Part shown: in pieces, positions 5,841 to 6,171 of the stretch
Numbering within the stretch: position 1 is the stretch's first letter
How the letters are laid out: every line of letters starts with the position of its first letter
NCBI GenBank assembly: GCA_024256265.1
Contig: JACGUK010000060.1
Location: 1-6,171, forward strand
Length of the DNA: 6,171 bases
Source: an archaeon
GTDB lineage: Archaea > Thermoproteota > Nitrososphaeria > Nitrososphaerales > JACAEJ01
Direction of reading: 5' to 3'
Position numbers and translations under genes: made by a program
The notes under the pieces: model-generated
What the model was told of the DNA's origin: nothing
Database searches by the model: none
The model's input: only the letters and a program-made list of their open reading frames with translations

Positions 5841-5856
5841 TAACTCGATGGAGTTA
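5841..5856 (-). promoter_or_regulatory. Candidate operator: 6+6 base inverted repeat upstream of the TrmB-type gene
   Basis: TAACTC (5841-5846) and GAGTTA (5851-5856) are perfect inverted copies separated by GATG. The repeat lies six bases upstream of the TATA-like box on the minus strand. In Thermococcales, TrmB-like proteins bind inverted repeats, and sites upstream of the TATA/BRE activate while sites downstream repress. By that rule this site would favour activation, although overlap with the TFB-contact zone could also repress. Assignment to this regulator is inference. Confidence 0.4.
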
Positions 5857-5860
5857 ACCC

Positions 5861-5913
5861 AAGGTCAAAAGTCATGGTTTGTCCAAAAGTGTGGGGGATG
5901 GGATTTCGACCTT
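5861..5913. repeat. Spaced inverted repeat in the TrmB/PIN intergenic region
   Basis: AAGGTCAAAA at 5861-5870 and TTTCGACCTT at 5904-5913 are inverted copies with one mismatch in ten, separated by 33 bases. Within the spacer, CAAAAGT of 5866-5872 recurs at 5884-5890 as a direct repeat. These could be extra regulator sites or a chance arrangement; nothing in the sequence decides. Confidence 0.3.
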
Positions 5914-6061
5914 AATTTACCGGTAGAAAATACTTGTAAAGCACCTACTTTATTTGGAATTGGATAATAGCTCTCGTAATGCTTCTTGCTATGGTTCTTA
6001 TCTACTTGTTATTATCTCTCTAAAAATGCGGGTTTGTTTTGGAAAATGTCAGACATAATAT

Positions 6062-6171
6062 TTAAGGAATCTTAAGTAATCTGGTTTGCGCCAATTTAAT
6101 CTCTAAAAGCCGAGGATCTGTTGTAACTAAGGTTCCTCCTAGCATTTTTGCGACTGCCACGATATAGGCAT
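6062..6171 (-). CDS. PIN-domain protein, C-terminal fragment (VapC-like ribonuclease), cut by the window edge
   Basis: The last 35 codons of a gene entering from the right. The peptide begins AYIVAVAKMLGGTLVTTDPR and continues for 15 more residues to a TAA at 6062-6064. This matches the end of PIN domains: the helix D-A-x-x-V-A-x-A, a G-G turn, the strand T-L-V-T-T-D with its acidic active-site-region residue, then a final helix. The split codon at the edge (xAT) can encode the Asp expected before AYIVA. PIN proteins are Mg-dependent RNases, most often VapC toxins paired with a small antitoxin gene. Neither the antitoxin nor the first acidic residues are inside the window, so toxin identity is a family-based guess. 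It is on the same strand as the TrmB cluster but 259 bases upstream of it, probably a separate unit. Confidence 0.75.
   Translation of the reverse strand, partial: AYIVAVAKMLGGTLVTTDPRLLEIKLAQTRLLKIP

Overview
This window reads as part of an archaeal chromosome. The evidence is an Alba chromatin protein, TrmB-type and ArsR-type winged-helix regulators, A/T-rich boxes of the TFB/TBP type about 25-30 bases before genes, GGTG/GAGG ribosome-binding sites, and genes that look leaderless. The Alba sequence and the gene mix suggest the TACK group, perhaps a Bathyarchaeia- or Nitrososphaeria-related lineage; that placement is an impression from memory, not a computed result. All genes lie on the minus strand except alba.

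Left part (1-2103): a thiC-type radical SAM gene (pyrimidine branch of thiamine synthesis) points left and diverges from alba across a 129-base promoter region. alba ends in a clear hairpin plus T-tract and converges on a small ArsR-family regulator whose DNA-binding turn is unusually short.

Middle (2168-3310): upstream of arsR, on the same strand, is a MetE-like methyltransferase of the core type (catalytic barrel only). It keeps the usual DEPA, Glu and Cys motifs, but its first zinc motif is His-x-His where relatives have His-x-Cys. Its best ribosome-binding site lies inside the longest open frame, so the true start is probably a TTG a few codons further in. The neighbouring ArsR could regulate it, although arsR also has its own promoter.

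Right part (3523-5802): a three-gene minus-strand cluster, probably an operon. It consists of a full TrmB-type regulator, a downstream paralogue that keeps only the effector domain, and a BtrH_N/DUF4872 protein with a papain-like Cys-His arrangement. A 6+6 base inverted repeat sits directly upstream of the first gene's TATA-like box. This sensor pair plus acyltransferase/amidase-like enzyme is the most plausible little-described system here, though its substrate cannot be read from sequence.

Right edge (5803-6171): a 259-base spacer with inverted and direct repeats and a possible broken small membrane-protein frame, then the C-terminal end of a PIN-domain (VapC-like) protein running in from outside the window. 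I saw no tRNA, rRNA, CRISPR array, insertion sequence or riboswitch.
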